From: Chloroflexota bacterium
Lineage (GTDB): Bacteria > Chloroflexota > Anaerolineae > UBA7937 > JACPPX01
NCBI GenBank assembly: GCA_016196905.1
Contig: JACPWV010000213.1
Span: 1 to 9,398 of the forward strand
Reading direction: 5' to 3'
Length of the DNA stretch: 9,398 nt
In this document: positions 1 through 7,113 of the stretch, piece by piece
Numbering within the stretch: the first letter of the stretch is position 1
How the letters are laid out: every line of letters begins with the position of its first letter
Notes under the pieces: generated by a model
What the model was told of the DNA's origin: nothing
Database searches by the model: none
Seen by the model: only the letters and a program-made list of their open reading frames with translations
Program-made: the position numbers and the translations under genes

Positions 1-277
<277 letters not shown>

Positions 278-322
278 CCTCCCACATCGTGATCGATTCA
301 ATTGAAGGCAGTGAGAGCATGT

Positions 323-346
323 AGGTCGCCTTTCCATAGGTGACCT
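323..346 (+). other. Small hairpin upstream of the candidate terminator
   Basis: AGGTCGCC (323-330) can pair with GGTGACCT (339-346) across an eight-base loop, giving eight pairs including one G-T wobble. It directly abuts the stronger hairpin at 346-375. It may be part of the 3' untranslated structure of the amino-acid transporter ATPase mRNA. There is no T-run after it, so alone it is not a terminator. Confidence 0.35.
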
Positions 347-375
347 GTGGGCCGAGCTGACCGACTCGGCCCACA
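346..375 (+). terminator. Probable transcription terminator after the ABC ATPase gene
   Basis: A perfect 11-bp GC-rich inverted repeat, TGTGGGCCGAG (346-356) and CTCGGCCCACA (365-375), encloses an eight-base loop. It lies about 70 bases after the stop codon of the plus-strand ATPase gene. The following bases (CTGTGTTTGA) are only weakly T-rich, so it is an imperfect intrinsic terminator and may act as a 3'-end stabiliser instead. The right arm with its flank, CGGCCCACACT, is repeated directly at 396-406, so an alternative pairing with the left arm is possible. Confidence 0.5.
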
Positions 376-465
376 CTGTGTTTGACCCCCTGCAGCGGCC
401 CACACTTTACCCACGAACGGAACATTTTCCATGGTAGGGAGGGGACGATGAATCGCGCCTGCTGG

Positions 466-554
466 TTCGCCTTCGGCGAAGAGGGCAGGTATGGAAACCT
501 GCCCTACAAATTATTTTCCGTAGCGAAGGGATTCGATAAAAATCTCGGCTACGG
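466..554. repeat. Cluster of three inverted repeats in the convergent intergenic region
   Basis: Three consecutive palindromes lie between and partly inside the 3' end of the hydrolase gene. They are TTCGCC/GGCGAA (466-471 and 475-480, loop of three), AGGGCAGGT/ACCTGCCCT (482-490 and 497-505, perfect nine-base stem, loop of six) and CCGTAGC/GCTACGG (518-524 and 548-554). The last arm contains the hydrolase stop codon. The middle hairpin has no adequate T-run in either direction (plus side ACAAATTATTTT, minus side CTTCGCCG). This looks less like a standard intrinsic terminator than like a small palindromic intergenic element; it might still end transcription from either side. Copy number elsewhere in the genome is unknown. 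Confidence 0.45.
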
Positions 555-1355
555 TTTGGGCAAGCTATCCAAGAACTCGCGCAGGATGCGATTGAACTCT
601 TGGGGATTCTCCAGATTGGAGAGGTGACCTGCCTCTGGGATGATCTCCAGGCGCGCACCGGGGATCAGCTCGGCCATGCGCTGGGCATCGGCGGGCGGGG
701 TGAGGATATCTCGCTCGCCAACCAGGATCAGCGTCGGCACGCTGATCTGGGGCAGCAAATCGGTGGAGTCGGCGCGCTGGGCCATGCCCCGCAAGGCTCC
801 CACCAAACCTTGTATTGAGGTGTTTTGGATCATGTAGTTCACCCAGCGAACGACTAAGTTATTGTGCTCGCGAGTCGGTTCGGTGAGCAGGCGCGGTAGC
901 AGCCGCTCGGCCACCGCGCGAGATCCCTCGTTCGTGGCTAATTGAGCCAAGTCTTCTCGCGCCTTCTGGCCTTCGGGGGTATCGGCCTGGGGCCTGGTGT
1001 CGGCCAGGATCAGGGCGCGAACGAGCTCGGCATATTTGCGGTAGAAGGCAAAAGCGATGTAGCTCCCCATGGATAAGCCCCCCAGGATGACCCGCTTCGT
1101 TTTCAAGTGATCCAGCAATCGGCGCAGATCCTCGGCCAGCAGCTCCATGCTGTAGACGCCCTCCGGCGCCGAGGAGGCGCCATGGCCGCGCAGGTCGGGC
1201 GCGATCACGCGGTACTTATCCCTCAGCGCCGAGATCTGCGGCTCCCACATGCTGCTGTCGAAGGGGAAGCCGTGAATCAAAAGCAGCGCCGGGCCTTCGG
1301 GACCTCCCTGGTCTAGATAATGCATCTCGAAATCATCGATCTGAAATACGGGCAT
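549..1355 (-). CDS. Alpha/beta-fold hydrolase
   Basis: This is a complete 268-residue protein of the alpha/beta hydrolase superfamily, of typical length for the family. The oxyanion-hole motif HGF is at residues 28-30. The nucleophile elbow GGLSMGS gives Ser95, the acid is Asp216 in GERDIL, and the catalytic base is His244 in EAGHLSNLE near the C-terminus. The order Ser-Asp-His and the motif APDLRGHGAS (residues 52-61) are standard for esterase, lactonase or peptidase members such as the 3-oxoadipate enol-lactonase/RsbQ-like group. There is no signal peptide, so it is probably cytoplasmic. The start is well supported: AGGAGGTGA lies seven bases before the ATG. It stands alone on its strand, downstream of decayed sequence, and converges with the amino-acid transporter ATPase gene. 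Substrate is unknown; the superfamily is too broad to assign one. Confidence 0.93.
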   Translation of the reverse strand: MPVFQIDDFEMHYLDQGGPEGPALLLIHGFPFDSSMWEPQISALRDKYRVIAPDLRGHGASSAPEGVYSMELLAEDLRRLLDHLKTKRVILGGLSMGSYIAFAFYRKYAELVRALILADTRPQADTPEGQKAREDLAQLATNEGSRAVAERLLPRLLTEPTREHNNLVVRWVNYMIQNTSIQGLVGALRGMAQRADSTDLLPQISVPTLILVGERDILTPPADAQRMAELIPGARLEIIPEAGHLSNLENPQEFNRILREFLDSLPKP

Positions 1356-1365
1356 TTTTGATTCA

Positions 1366-1467
1366 CCTCCTCTTTTTCGAATATCGATAGGCTAAATAAA
1401 TCCTCGGCGCCGATGCGATTAGCATACCATCGACATCGAACAAGAAGAGGACGACCCGCTCAGCCGT
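1366..1467 (-). pseudogene. Possible remnant of a HAD-family phosphatase N-terminus
   Basis: Reading the minus strand from 1467, the frame gives TAERVVLFLFDVDGMLIASA and then about 14 unremarkable residues before a TGA at 1363. The hydrophobic strand followed by FDVDGMLIAS strongly resembles HAD motif I, which in intact family members is usually DxDGT(L/V). The usual Thr/Ser after DxDG is Met here, no start codon sits in the expected place (an ACG is found), and nothing of the rest of a HAD domain follows. It lies just upstream of the alpha/beta hydrolase ribosome site. I read it as a likely gene relic. A chance match cannot be excluded with so short a segment. Confidence 0.35.
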
Positions 1468-1565
1468 CCTCCTCCTCCCAAAAGGATCTCGACTAGGCTC
1501 CATGCGACTTGAGACCTCGCACATGAATAGTATAGAGAGGGCCTCTCTTTTATCTAGCTTGCGGC

Positions 1566-1843
1566 TCAAGATCGGAACGCCTGCCAAATCGCCTCGCGCC
1601 GCTGAGCGGGATGGCCGGCTCTAGCTTCTCTATAATTTCCGGCGGCGGGTAAATCGAGGGGTCGCCGGCCACCGCTGGGTCCAACAGGGGAATACAATCG
1701 CGGACGCCGCTGGCGTAGCGAGCGTAGTTGGCTTCCTGGGCCGTCACCGCCGGTTCCATCACAAAGTTTAGGAAGGCGTGGGCCCATTCGGGATGAGGCG
1801 CCGATCTGGGGATGCACCAATCGTCCTCCCAGATCGAGCTGCT
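1566..1843 (-). pseudogene. Decayed C-terminal fragment of a second PotD-like polyamine-binding protein
   Basis: The minus strand from about 1843 encodes a segment that aligns along its whole length with the C-terminal quarter of the intact PotD at 4776-5888. Matching landmarks are W-x-D/E-D/N-WCI, SAPHP, AHAFLN, the DP/EP-V block, DP-(A/S)-IYP and KLEP. After KLEPAIPL (about 1598-1608) the similarity moves to another frame, where RREAIWQAF then a TGA at 1566-1568 corresponds to the PotD ending LLDEVWAAF. That is a frameshift of one or two bases. Upstream, the frame meets a stop just before PDFHDP, and no N-terminal domain, signal peptide or first lobe is present. The fragment lies on the same strand directly behind the pot operon, so it may be a relic of a duplicated or older transporter set. 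Non-functional status follows from truncation plus frameshift. Confidence 0.8.
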
Positions 1844-1999
1844 GGAGGCTAACGGGTCATGGAAGTCTGGTCAAGATGGAAACGAGAGCCGAGGAGGCCG
1901 GCTTTCATTTTGGGCATGCGAACTAATCTCCGCTTTACGCAGGTCGCCCTGGAGCCTCAGTTTTTGTTTAAGGATGGCAGGGGAATAAAGAAAATTTAC

Positions 2000-2893
2000 T
2001 CAATGCTCCCTAACTTCCCTTGCAAGCGCCAGCGATTGGTGGCCCTTCAGCTGAATGCGGGTCATCTCTCTTAGGGTCACGTCCAGCTTCTCATCGCGAA
2101 GGAGAGGTAGCTGCTGGCGGACTCTAGGGATCTCGTCGAGGTCCACCTCGGCCACCACCAAAGCTTCCTCAAAATAGGGAGCTTGTGCCAAAACCTCAGC
2201 CCGGGGAGAGAGCACTACGCTCCCACCGCCGAAGGTTATGCCGTCCTCCACTCCGACACGATTGCAGTAGGCCACAAAACAAGTCAGTAGTTCCGCATAT
2301 ACCTGGTTGAAACGAGGTGAGAGCTCTGGCGGTGCTTGGACTTCATCTTGGGAGACGAATCCATAGGCTGGCATAGCATTCACAATGACCAAGATATCGG
2401 CTCCCTCCAACCACAGCAGGTAGGCGCTGGACATATGCCAGGCGTCTTCGCAGATTAAGATCCCCATCCGGCCAAACGAAGAGTTCATGGACTCAAAGGA
2501 ATTGCCCGCCGCGAAGAAACGACCGTCCTGGTAGATTCCGTAAGTGGGAAGGTATACCTTCCGGTGAACATGTAGGATTTTTCCTCCCGAAACATACCCC
2601 GAGGCGATATAGAAACGATGGCGCTGATCTTCCTCCACAAAACCGACCACCAAATCCAATCCGCGGCTGGCGTTGAGAAGTCTGCCCAAGTAGGTTTGAT
2701 CATTTAACCTCAAGGCCACCGAGGGGACAAGATCTTTGAGGTAGTAACCCGTGAGGCTAAGTTCGGGGAAGATCAGCAATTGAACACCCTCGGCTACAGC
2801 TCGAGCGACGTAGTTCAAATGAATTTGCAAATTCGCTTCGAGATCACCTAGGATGGGTTTTATCTGGGCCAGCCCAATTTTGAAGGAAGACAT
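2000..2893 (-). CDS. Carbon-nitrogen hydrolase (nitrilase-superfamily amidase), last gene of the pot operon
   Basis: This 297-residue protein has the nitrilase-superfamily catalytic triad: Glu44 in IFPELSLTGY, Lys112 in HRKVYLPTYG and Cys148 in ILICEDAWH. Such enzymes hydrolyse amide or carbamoyl bonds and release ammonia. The ICED-W context around the cysteine resembles stand-alone relatives of the glutaminase domain of NAD synthetase more than the ICWDQWFPE context usual in N-carbamoylputrescine amidase, so AguB is not assigned. A longer frame exists to 3025, but the extra residues overlap the end of potC and look unnatural. The ATG at 2893 has AGGAG five bases upstream and begins directly with the conserved FKIGLAQI strand, so it is chosen. 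It starts about 60 bases after potC and is probably co-transcribed. By eye its base composition is more A/T-rich than its neighbours. Cytoplasmic; exact substrate unknown. Confidence 0.9.
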   Translation of the reverse strand: MSSFKIGLAQIKPILGDLEANLQIHLNYVARAVAEGVQLLIFPELSLTGYYLKDLVPSVALRLNDQTYLGRLLNASRGLDLVVGFVEEDQRHRFYIASGYVSGGKILHVHRKVYLPTYGIYQDGRFFAAGNSFESMNSSFGRMGILICEDAWHMSSAYLLWLEGADILVIVNAMPAYGFVSQDEVQAPPELSPRFNQVYAELLTCFVAYCNRVGVEDGITFGGGSVVLSPRAEVLAQAPYFEEALVVAEVDLDEIPRVRQQLPLLRDEKLDVTLREMTRIQLKGHQSLALAREVREH

Positions 2894-2954
2894 AGGTGCT
2901 CCTGAGCCTACACGATCTTCCACCACGCTGAACTTACTGCTTGGAACGAGCTTC

Positions 2955-3827
2955 TCATCGTACTCGGACCAAGCGAACCCCGCGTCCTTCCTGTCGCAAC
3001 AAATACTGTGCCATAAAAACGACACTCAGTGTGAAGGCCAGGATCATGGCCGAGAGTGCGTTGGTGATTGGAGAGACGCCGAAGCGGAGCATCGAAAAGA
3101 TCTTAACGGGTAGGGTGGTGGAACCGGGCCCGGATACAAAGAAGCTCAGGAGGAAATCATCGAAGGAGAATGTGATGGAGACCAGAAAACCTGCTACCAC
3201 AGCCGGGATAAGGAGGGGAAGGGTGACTTGACGGAAGGTTCCCCAGGGGGTGGCTCCCAAGTCGAAAGAGGCCTCCTCTAAAGTGCGATCCATCCCCGCC
3301 AAACGGGCTCGCACCAACAAGGTAACCACCGAGGTGTTCCACACCACGTGGGTAGCTATAATCGTGGGTAAGCCCAGTGGGACCCCCACGCGAACGAAGA
3401 AGATGAGCGAAGCCATGGCCACCACCACCTCGGGCGTGACCAGGGTCGCATAGATGAGGGTATTGAAAAACAATCGCAGGCGAGGGCCGACCCGTTGGAG
3501 GGCCAGCGCGGCCCCCAGGCCGAAGACGGTGGCCAGAAGGGCGTTCATCGAGGCCACCAACAGGCTGTTTTCCAGGGAGCGGACGATGGTGACATCTCGG
3601 AGGGCGTCGCCAAACCAATGGGTGGTGAACCCACCCCAAACGGAGACCAAGCGCGAATCATTAAAGGCATATATGATGACCACCCCAATGGGAATGTAGA
3701 GAAAAAGATAGGCCAGCGCCGAATGCAGCCTCAGCCAGGGTTCGACGATTGACTCCAACCCTCGGCGCCGTTCCAGGACTGCCCGTCGCGCTACGCGGGG
3801 CAGTTCTTGGACCTCAACCGCTTTCAT
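2955..3827 (-). CDS. potC: Spermidine/putrescine-type ABC transporter permease, PotC-like
   Basis: This 290-residue integral membrane protein has about six hydrophobic segments (roughly residues 36-56, 85-110, 120-145, 153-172, 205-228 and 258-278). The EAA loop that docks on the ATPase is EEASFDLGATPWGTFRQVTLPLLIPAVVAG-like at 184-213. The motifs YIPIGVVIIYAFN near the N-terminus, TPEVV at 131-135 and FSFDDFLLSFF at 220-230 are typical of the PotC branch. The frame is open to 3896, but the ATG at 3827 is preferred. It has GAGG seven bases upstream and removes a glycine/arginine-rich stretch that would overlap potB. Only ten bases separate the potB stop from this start, so translation is probably coupled. 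It forms the translocation channel together with PotB. The final residues are strongly basic and presumably cytoplasmic. Confidence 0.93.
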   Translation of the reverse strand: MKAVEVQELPRVARRAVLERRRGLESIVEPWLRLHSALAYLFLYIPIGVVIIYAFNDSRLVSVWGGFTTHWFGDALRDVTIVRSLENSLLVASMNALLATVFGLGAALALQRVGPRLRLFFNTLIYATLVTPEVVVAMASLIFFVRVGVPLGLPTIIATHVVWNTSVVTLLVRARLAGMDRTLEEASFDLGATPWGTFRQVTLPLLIPAVVAGFLVSITFSFDDFLLSFFVSGPGSTTLPVKIFSMLRFGVSPITNALSAMILAFTLSVVFMAQYLLRQEGRGVRLVRVR

Positions 3828-3837
3828 CAGAATACCT

Positions 3838-4713
3838 CTAGGCAAAAGGGTCCTCCGCCCGCCGCCCCAGCCTGCGCATATACACGGTGATGACAAGCAG
3901 CAGAAGAACGATGAGGCTCACCGCGGCGGCGGAACCGAAGGCCCAATCCCGGGTGGAGACGAATTGGCTGGTGATGAGCCCCCCCATGAACAAGATCTTT
4001 CCTCCTCCCAAGATCTGGGGAACGACATATTCACCGGTCAGGGGAATAAAGACCAACATCAACCCGGCGATCACCCCCGGCAAGCTCAAGGGCAAGGTGA
4101 TGTTGCGGAAGGTGGCCAGGCGGCCCGCCCCCAGGTCCTTAGAAGCTTCCAAGAGCGTCTTATCCAATCGCTCGAGAGAGACATAGAGGGGAAAGACCAT
4201 CAAGGGCAGGTAGTTATAGACCAAACCGAGGAGGATGCCCCAGGGCGTGAACAGCAGGCGCACCGGCTCTGAGACCCAGCCCAGGTTCATTAGCAAGGTA
4301 TTAAGTAGCCCCCGATCATTGATCAGAATGGTGATCCCGTAGGTTCGGATGAGAAAGCTGGTCCAGAAGGGGATGATCACCAAAAGCAGCATCAGCAGTT
4401 TGTGTCTATGCACCCGGGTTGCCAAGAAATAGGCGAGGGGGTATCCGAGTATCAAGCACCCCAGGGTCCCGGCGGAAGCCATGGCCAGGGTGGTCAAGAA
4501 GGTCTTGGAATAAATGGGCTGGGCCAGGCGCACATATTGGTCGAAGCTGAACCCCAGTTCGATGCCTCCGTAGGCACCTCGATGCCCAAAGCTGAAAATG
4601 AACGCGAAGGAGAGGGGGATCACAAAGAAAAAGAAGTACCAAACGCCTGCTGGCAATACCAGCCAGCGGCTCGCAGAGGGTGACGCGGCTCGGTCCGTCG
4701 TCGGTCGCAACAT
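3838..4713 (-). CDS. potB: Spermidine/putrescine-type ABC transporter permease, PotB-like
   Basis: This 291-residue permease has about six membrane segments, the first at residues 18-42. The block IPFWTSFLIRTYG at 114-126 followed by LLN is a hallmark of PotB/PotH proteins. The cytoplasmic EAA loop LLEASKDLGAG with downstream LPLSLPGVIAG (about 187-217) contacts the ATPase. The motif LTGEYVVPQILGG at 225-237 is also typical. It would pair with PotC as a heterodimeric channel for a polyamine or a similar cation. The start ATG at 4713 has only a weak ribosome site (GATCGACG precedes it). An 11-bp hairpin lies in the 62-base gap after potD, so its synthesis may be lower than that of potD. Family assignment is firm; substrate within the polyamine/amine group is inferred. 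Confidence 0.94.
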   Translation of the reverse strand: MLRPTTDRAASPSASRWLVLPAGVWYFFFFVIPLSFAFIFSFGHRGAYGGIELGFSFDQYVRLAQPIYSKTFLTTLAMASAGTLGCLILGYPLAYFLATRVHRHKLLMLLLVIIPFWTSFLIRTYGITILINDRGLLNTLLMNLGWVSEPVRLLFTPWGILLGLVYNYLPLMVFPLYVSLERLDKTLLEASKDLGAGRLATFRNITLPLSLPGVIAGLMLVFIPLTGEYVVPQILGGGKILFMGGLITSQFVSTRDWAFGSAAAVSLIVLLLLVITVYMRRLGRRAEDPFA

Positions 4714-4730
4714 CGTCGATCTTGGACAGT

Positions 4731-4768
4731 GAGGTGGGGAGCCCCGCGGTGTCGAGACTCCCCACCTC
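4731..4768 (-). promoter_or_regulatory. Intercistronic hairpin between potD and potB
   Basis: A perfect 11-bp inverted repeat, GAGGTGGGGAG (4731-4741) and CTCCCCACCTC (4758-4768), encloses a 16-base loop. It begins seven bases after the potD stop codon in the direction of transcription and fits inside the 62-base gap before potB. There is no T-run after it, so full termination is unlikely. The usual role of such a structure behind a binding-protein gene is to protect the upstream mRNA from 3' exonuclease and to reduce read-through, giving more binding protein than permease. The structure is seen directly; the role is inferred. Confidence 0.6.
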
Positions 4769-4775
4769 GACCGCT

Positions 4776-5888
4776 CTAGGCAGCCAAAAACGCGGCCCAG
4801 ACCTCGTCCAGCAAACGGGTGCCTTCCGTTCCTCGATCCGCCGTCGGCTCTAGCTTAGCAAGGACATCCGCAGACGGGTAAATAGCCGGGTCGCTGCGGA
4901 TCTCCTCGGGGATCAAGGGAAAGGAGTCTTTATTGGCTTGGGCGTAGTAGCTGTATTCGATCTCCCGCGCGCAGACCTGGGGATCCATCATATAGTTGAG
5001 GAAGGCGTGCGCCGCATTGGGATGGGGCGCTGAGGCCAGGATGCACCAGTTGTCGATCCACAACTCGGTCCCCTCGCGCGGCACCACGTAGGTCACGGGC
5101 ACTGGGGGATCTTCGAAGACGAGGGCCAGGAAGTCGCCGTTCCACCCCATGGAGAGGACGGTCTGCTGGGTCTTGATCAAATCTTTGTATACCGAGGTGA
5201 TCGTACTCACATGGGGTTTCAACTCCAGCAGCTTTTGCTTGGCCTGCTCTAACTCCCCTGCATCGACGGAATTCCAGGAATAGCCGAAGAGTTTGAGGGC
5301 CGCGCCCACCACGTCCACGTTCACGTCCAGGACGCTGACCTGGCCGGAATACTTCTCCGCCAGTTCCCAAAACTCGGCCCACGAGGTCGGCCGTTCAGTG
5401 ACGATGTCGCTTCGATAGCCGTAGCCGGTAGTGCCCCAGTCTTTGGGTACGCTGTAGCGATTGCCGGGATCCCAGGGCTGATCCATGAATTTGGAATCCA
5501 TGTGCGAGATGTTGGGCAGCCGGCTGTGGTCCAACTCCAGCAGGAACCCCTCGATGGCCAGGATCTGAACCATGTAGCCGGTCGGAACTACGACATCGTA
5601 CCCGGTGGCTCCCGCCTGCAGCTTGGCCAGGAGGTCCTCGTTGGAGGCATAGAAATCCTCCACGATGGAGACCCCCAATTGGGTTTTGAACTCCGGGACC
5701 AGGTCGGGATGGATGTAGGCCGACCAGTTGTAGAGGTTGAGCTCTCCCTCCAACTCTCGGGTCGGTGGCGGGGGCTGCACCCCGCAGGCGGCCAAGAAAG
5801 CGGCACTCCCGGTGGCCATCCCCATTTGCAGAAACTCTCGCCGTGTAACTCGCGGACGCAAAATCCGCACGGTCATCTCGCGTGCCAT
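4776..5888 (-). CDS. potD: Spermidine/putrescine-type substrate-binding lipoprotein, PotD-like
   Basis: This 370-residue extracytoplasmic solute-binding protein captures the ligand and delivers it to PotBC. The N-terminus has a twin-arginine motif (TRREFLQ, Arg16-Arg17), a short hydrophobic stretch and a lipobox LAAC with Cys35, so it is probably Tat-exported and lipid-anchored. The mature part opens with GELNLYNWSAYI. Trp55 and Tyr58 match Trp34 and Tyr37 of E. coli PotD. Thr103/Tyr105, Trp249 (SMGWNGD) and Trp277/Asp279 (LWIDNW) correspond to further pocket residues. The DDxxE stretch of E. coli PotD is D188-V-N-V-D192 here, so the acid equivalent to Asp168 appears to be Val189. The start is four bases after the potA stop, with GGAGGGG-type bases upstream inside the end of potA, indicating translational coupling. 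Ligand could be spermidine, putrescine or another cationic amine; the changed pocket makes this uncertain. Confidence 0.93.
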   Translation of the reverse strand: MAREMTVRILRPRVTRREFLQMGMATGSAAFLAACGVQPPPPTRELEGELNLYNWSAYIHPDLVPEFKTQLGVSIVEDFYASNEDLLAKLQAGATGYDVVVPTGYMVQILAIEGFLLELDHSRLPNISHMDSKFMDQPWDPGNRYSVPKDWGTTGYGYRSDIVTERPTSWAEFWELAEKYSGQVSVLDVNVDVVGAALKLFGYSWNSVDAGELEQAKQKLLELKPHVSTITSVYKDLIKTQQTVLSMGWNGDFLALVFEDPPVPVTYVVPREGTELWIDNWCILASAPHPNAAHAFLNYMMDPQVCAREIEYSYYAQANKDSFPLIPEEIRSDPAIYPSADVLAKLEPTADRGTEGTRLLDEVWAAFLAA

Positions 5889-5892
5889 TTCC

Positions 5893-7041
5893 TCACCCCT
5901 CCCTCTCGTGGGAGGCTACTCCCTCCTCCGGCAAGATCAGGCTCGACTCCAAAGCCCAGGACAGCTGTACCAGCTCCCCAGCGGCCAAGCGGGGGGTGGC
6001 CGAGTCTATCTCACTGTTTTGCCGACGAGCAATGATCGTTCCCAAGCCGTTCACCCCCACCCGGTATTCGGTTTGCTCGCCCAAATAGGTCGAGGACGCA
6101 ACGCGGCCCACGAGCCCCGACGGAGCGTCGGAACTCACGGGGGCCAAGCGAACCTTCTCCGGTCTCACCGCCACGGTGATGCGCTGCCCAGGGCGTGCCC
6201 CACTGTGAGGAGGGAGAGCCAAGTGCATTCGACGATCAACAGCAACTACAAGCCCACCTTCGCTACGGATCACCTCCCCTCGGAAGAAATTAGAGAGGCC
6301 GATGAAATCGGCCACGAAACGCGTACGCGGCCTCTCGTAGACCTCGATGGCCGTACCCAGCTGCTCCAGGCGGCCGGCGTTCATCACCGCAATGTAATCG
6401 GACATGGTGAGGGCCTCCTCCTGATCGTGGGTGACGTAGATGAAGGTGATGCCCACCGTCCTTTGGAGGCTCTTCAACTCGAGCTGCATGGCCTTGCGTA
6501 GCTTTTGATCTAGAGCGCCCAGCGGCTCGTCCAGGAGGAGAACTGTGGGGCGGTTGATCAGGGCGCGGGCGAGGGCCACCCGCTGCTGCTGGCCCCCGGA
6601 AAGCTCGTGAGGACGGCGCCGCTCCAAGCCCGTGAGCTGGACCATGGCCAGTGCCTGCTGAACGCGGCGGGCGATCTCTGGCACGGATACCTTTTTCTGT
6701 TTGAGCCCATAGGCCACGTTTTCCTCAACGCTCATATGCGGGAAGAGAGCATAATGCTGGAAGACCATGTTCACATTGCGTCGGTAGGGGGGGATGCCCA
6801 GCACATCCTGGCCGGCGATGCGGATGATGCCCTGGCTGGGGTGTTCGAAGCCGGCGATCATGCGCAGGGTGGTGGTCTTGCCGCACCCGGAAGGGCCCAA
6901 AAGCGAATAAAATTGCCCGCTTTGGATGCGTAAGGTCAGGCCCTCCACGGCCACGACCGAGCCGAAATACTTGGTCACCCCTTGTAGTTCGACATCCCAA
7001 CTTTCAGGCATTACCAACTTATCCCTAGAGTAAGAATTCAT
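5893..7041 (-). CDS. potA: Spermidine/putrescine-type ABC transporter ATP-binding protein, PotA-like
   Basis: This is a complete 382-residue ATPase of normal PotA length. Walker A is GPSGCGKT at 49-56, the Q-loop glutamine is Gln95 in [11 protein letters not shown], the signature is LSGGQQQR at 147-154, Walker B is VLLLDEP at 167-173, the D-loop is GALD at 175-178 and the H-loop is His205 in [10 protein letters not shown]-terminal TOBE-type beta domain (about 250-370, including [10 protein letters not shown]) is present, as usual in the PotA/MalK branch. It energises the PotBC channel. It is the first gene of the operon and lies directly behind a good sigma-70-type promoter. The ATG at 7041 has no clear ribosome site. 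An ATG ten codons later at 7011 has AGGGA about ten bases upstream and is a fair alternative. The conserved domain starts after both, so function is unaffected. Confidence 0.95.
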   Translation of the reverse strand: MNSYSRDKLVMPESWDVELQGVTKYFGSVVAVEGLTLRIQSGQFYSLLGPSGCGKTTTLRMIAGFEHPSQGIIRIAGQDVLGIPPYRRNVNMVFQHYALFPHMSVEENVAYGLKQKKVSVPEIARRVQQALAMVQLTGLERRRPHELSGGQQQRVALARALINRPTVLLLDEPLGALDQKLRKAMQLELKSLQRTVGITFIYVTHDQEEALTMSDYIAVMNAGRLEQLGTAIEVYERPRTRFVADFIGLSNFFRGEVIRSEGGLVVAVDRRMHLALPPHSGARPGQRITVAVRPEKVRLAPVSSDAPSGLVGRVASSTYLGEQTEYRVGVNGLGTIIARRQNSEIDSATPRLAAGELVQLSWALESSLILPEEGVASHEREG

Positions 7042-7053
7042 ACGCTTAAGGGG

Positions 7054-7068
7054 TGAATCGAAGATTCA
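7054..7068. promoter_or_regulatory. Inverted repeat at the expected potA transcription start
   Basis: TGAATC (7054-7059) and GATTCA (7063-7068) form a six-base inverted repeat with a three-base centre. It lies immediately downstream of the potA -10 box and covers the expected first transcribed bases. The position suits a repressor operator or a small 5' leader hairpin. It is short and could be chance. Confidence 0.3.
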
Positions 7069-7072
7069 AACC

Positions 7073-7101
7073 ATTCTAAGTCGACTTCGGCGCCCTGTCA
7101 A
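7073..7101 (-). promoter_or_regulatory. Sigma-70-type promoter for the potA-D-B-C-amidase operon
   Basis: On the minus strand a perfect -35 hexamer TTGACA (7101-7096) is followed by a 17-base spacer and TAGAAT (7078-7073), which matches five of six consensus -10 bases. Transcription would start near 7066, about 25 bases before the potA ATG at 7041 or 55 before the alternative at 7011. Spacing and hexamers are close to ideal and the placement fits the operon start. Confidence 0.72.
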
Positions 7102-7113
7102 TGGTGGTCTTCC

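Noticed and set aside
297..306. Perfect ten-base palindrome TTCAATTGAA after the ABC ATPase gene
   Set aside because: A/T-rich palindromes of this size are common and no associated promoter or gene start is seen.
448..627. Small plus-strand frame starting MNRACW after a GGGAGGGG-like ribosome site
   Set aside because: It is made largely of the palindrome cluster and then runs antisense into the hydrolase gene. The peptide shows no family features.
1445..1482. Inverted repeat GAGGACG/CGTCCTC (1447-1453 and 1465-1471) as a terminator
   Set aside because: On the minus strand it is followed only by TTCTTGTT, a weak signal. It also overlaps the HAD-like coding remnant, so its role is unclear.
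1534..1548. Palindrome AGAGAGG-G-CCTCTCT followed by TTTT on the plus strand
   Set aside because: No plus-strand gene precedes it and the stem has almost no loop; it is probably incidental.
1821..1999. Stretch between the amidase stop and the PotD relic
   Set aside because: I looked for the missing first part of the relic, a terminator and small genes, and found only stop-interrupted frames and a four-base stem at 1939-1950; nothing could be supported.
2893..3025. N-terminal extension of the amidase frame
   Set aside because: It overlaps the end of potC and is unlike the family, while the ATG at 2893 has a good ribosome site and starts at the conserved first strand.
5502..6501. Long plus-strand open frames antisense to potD and potA
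   Set aside because: They lie opposite well-supported genes, have low-complexity composition and no recognisable domains; they are by-products of GC-rich codon use.
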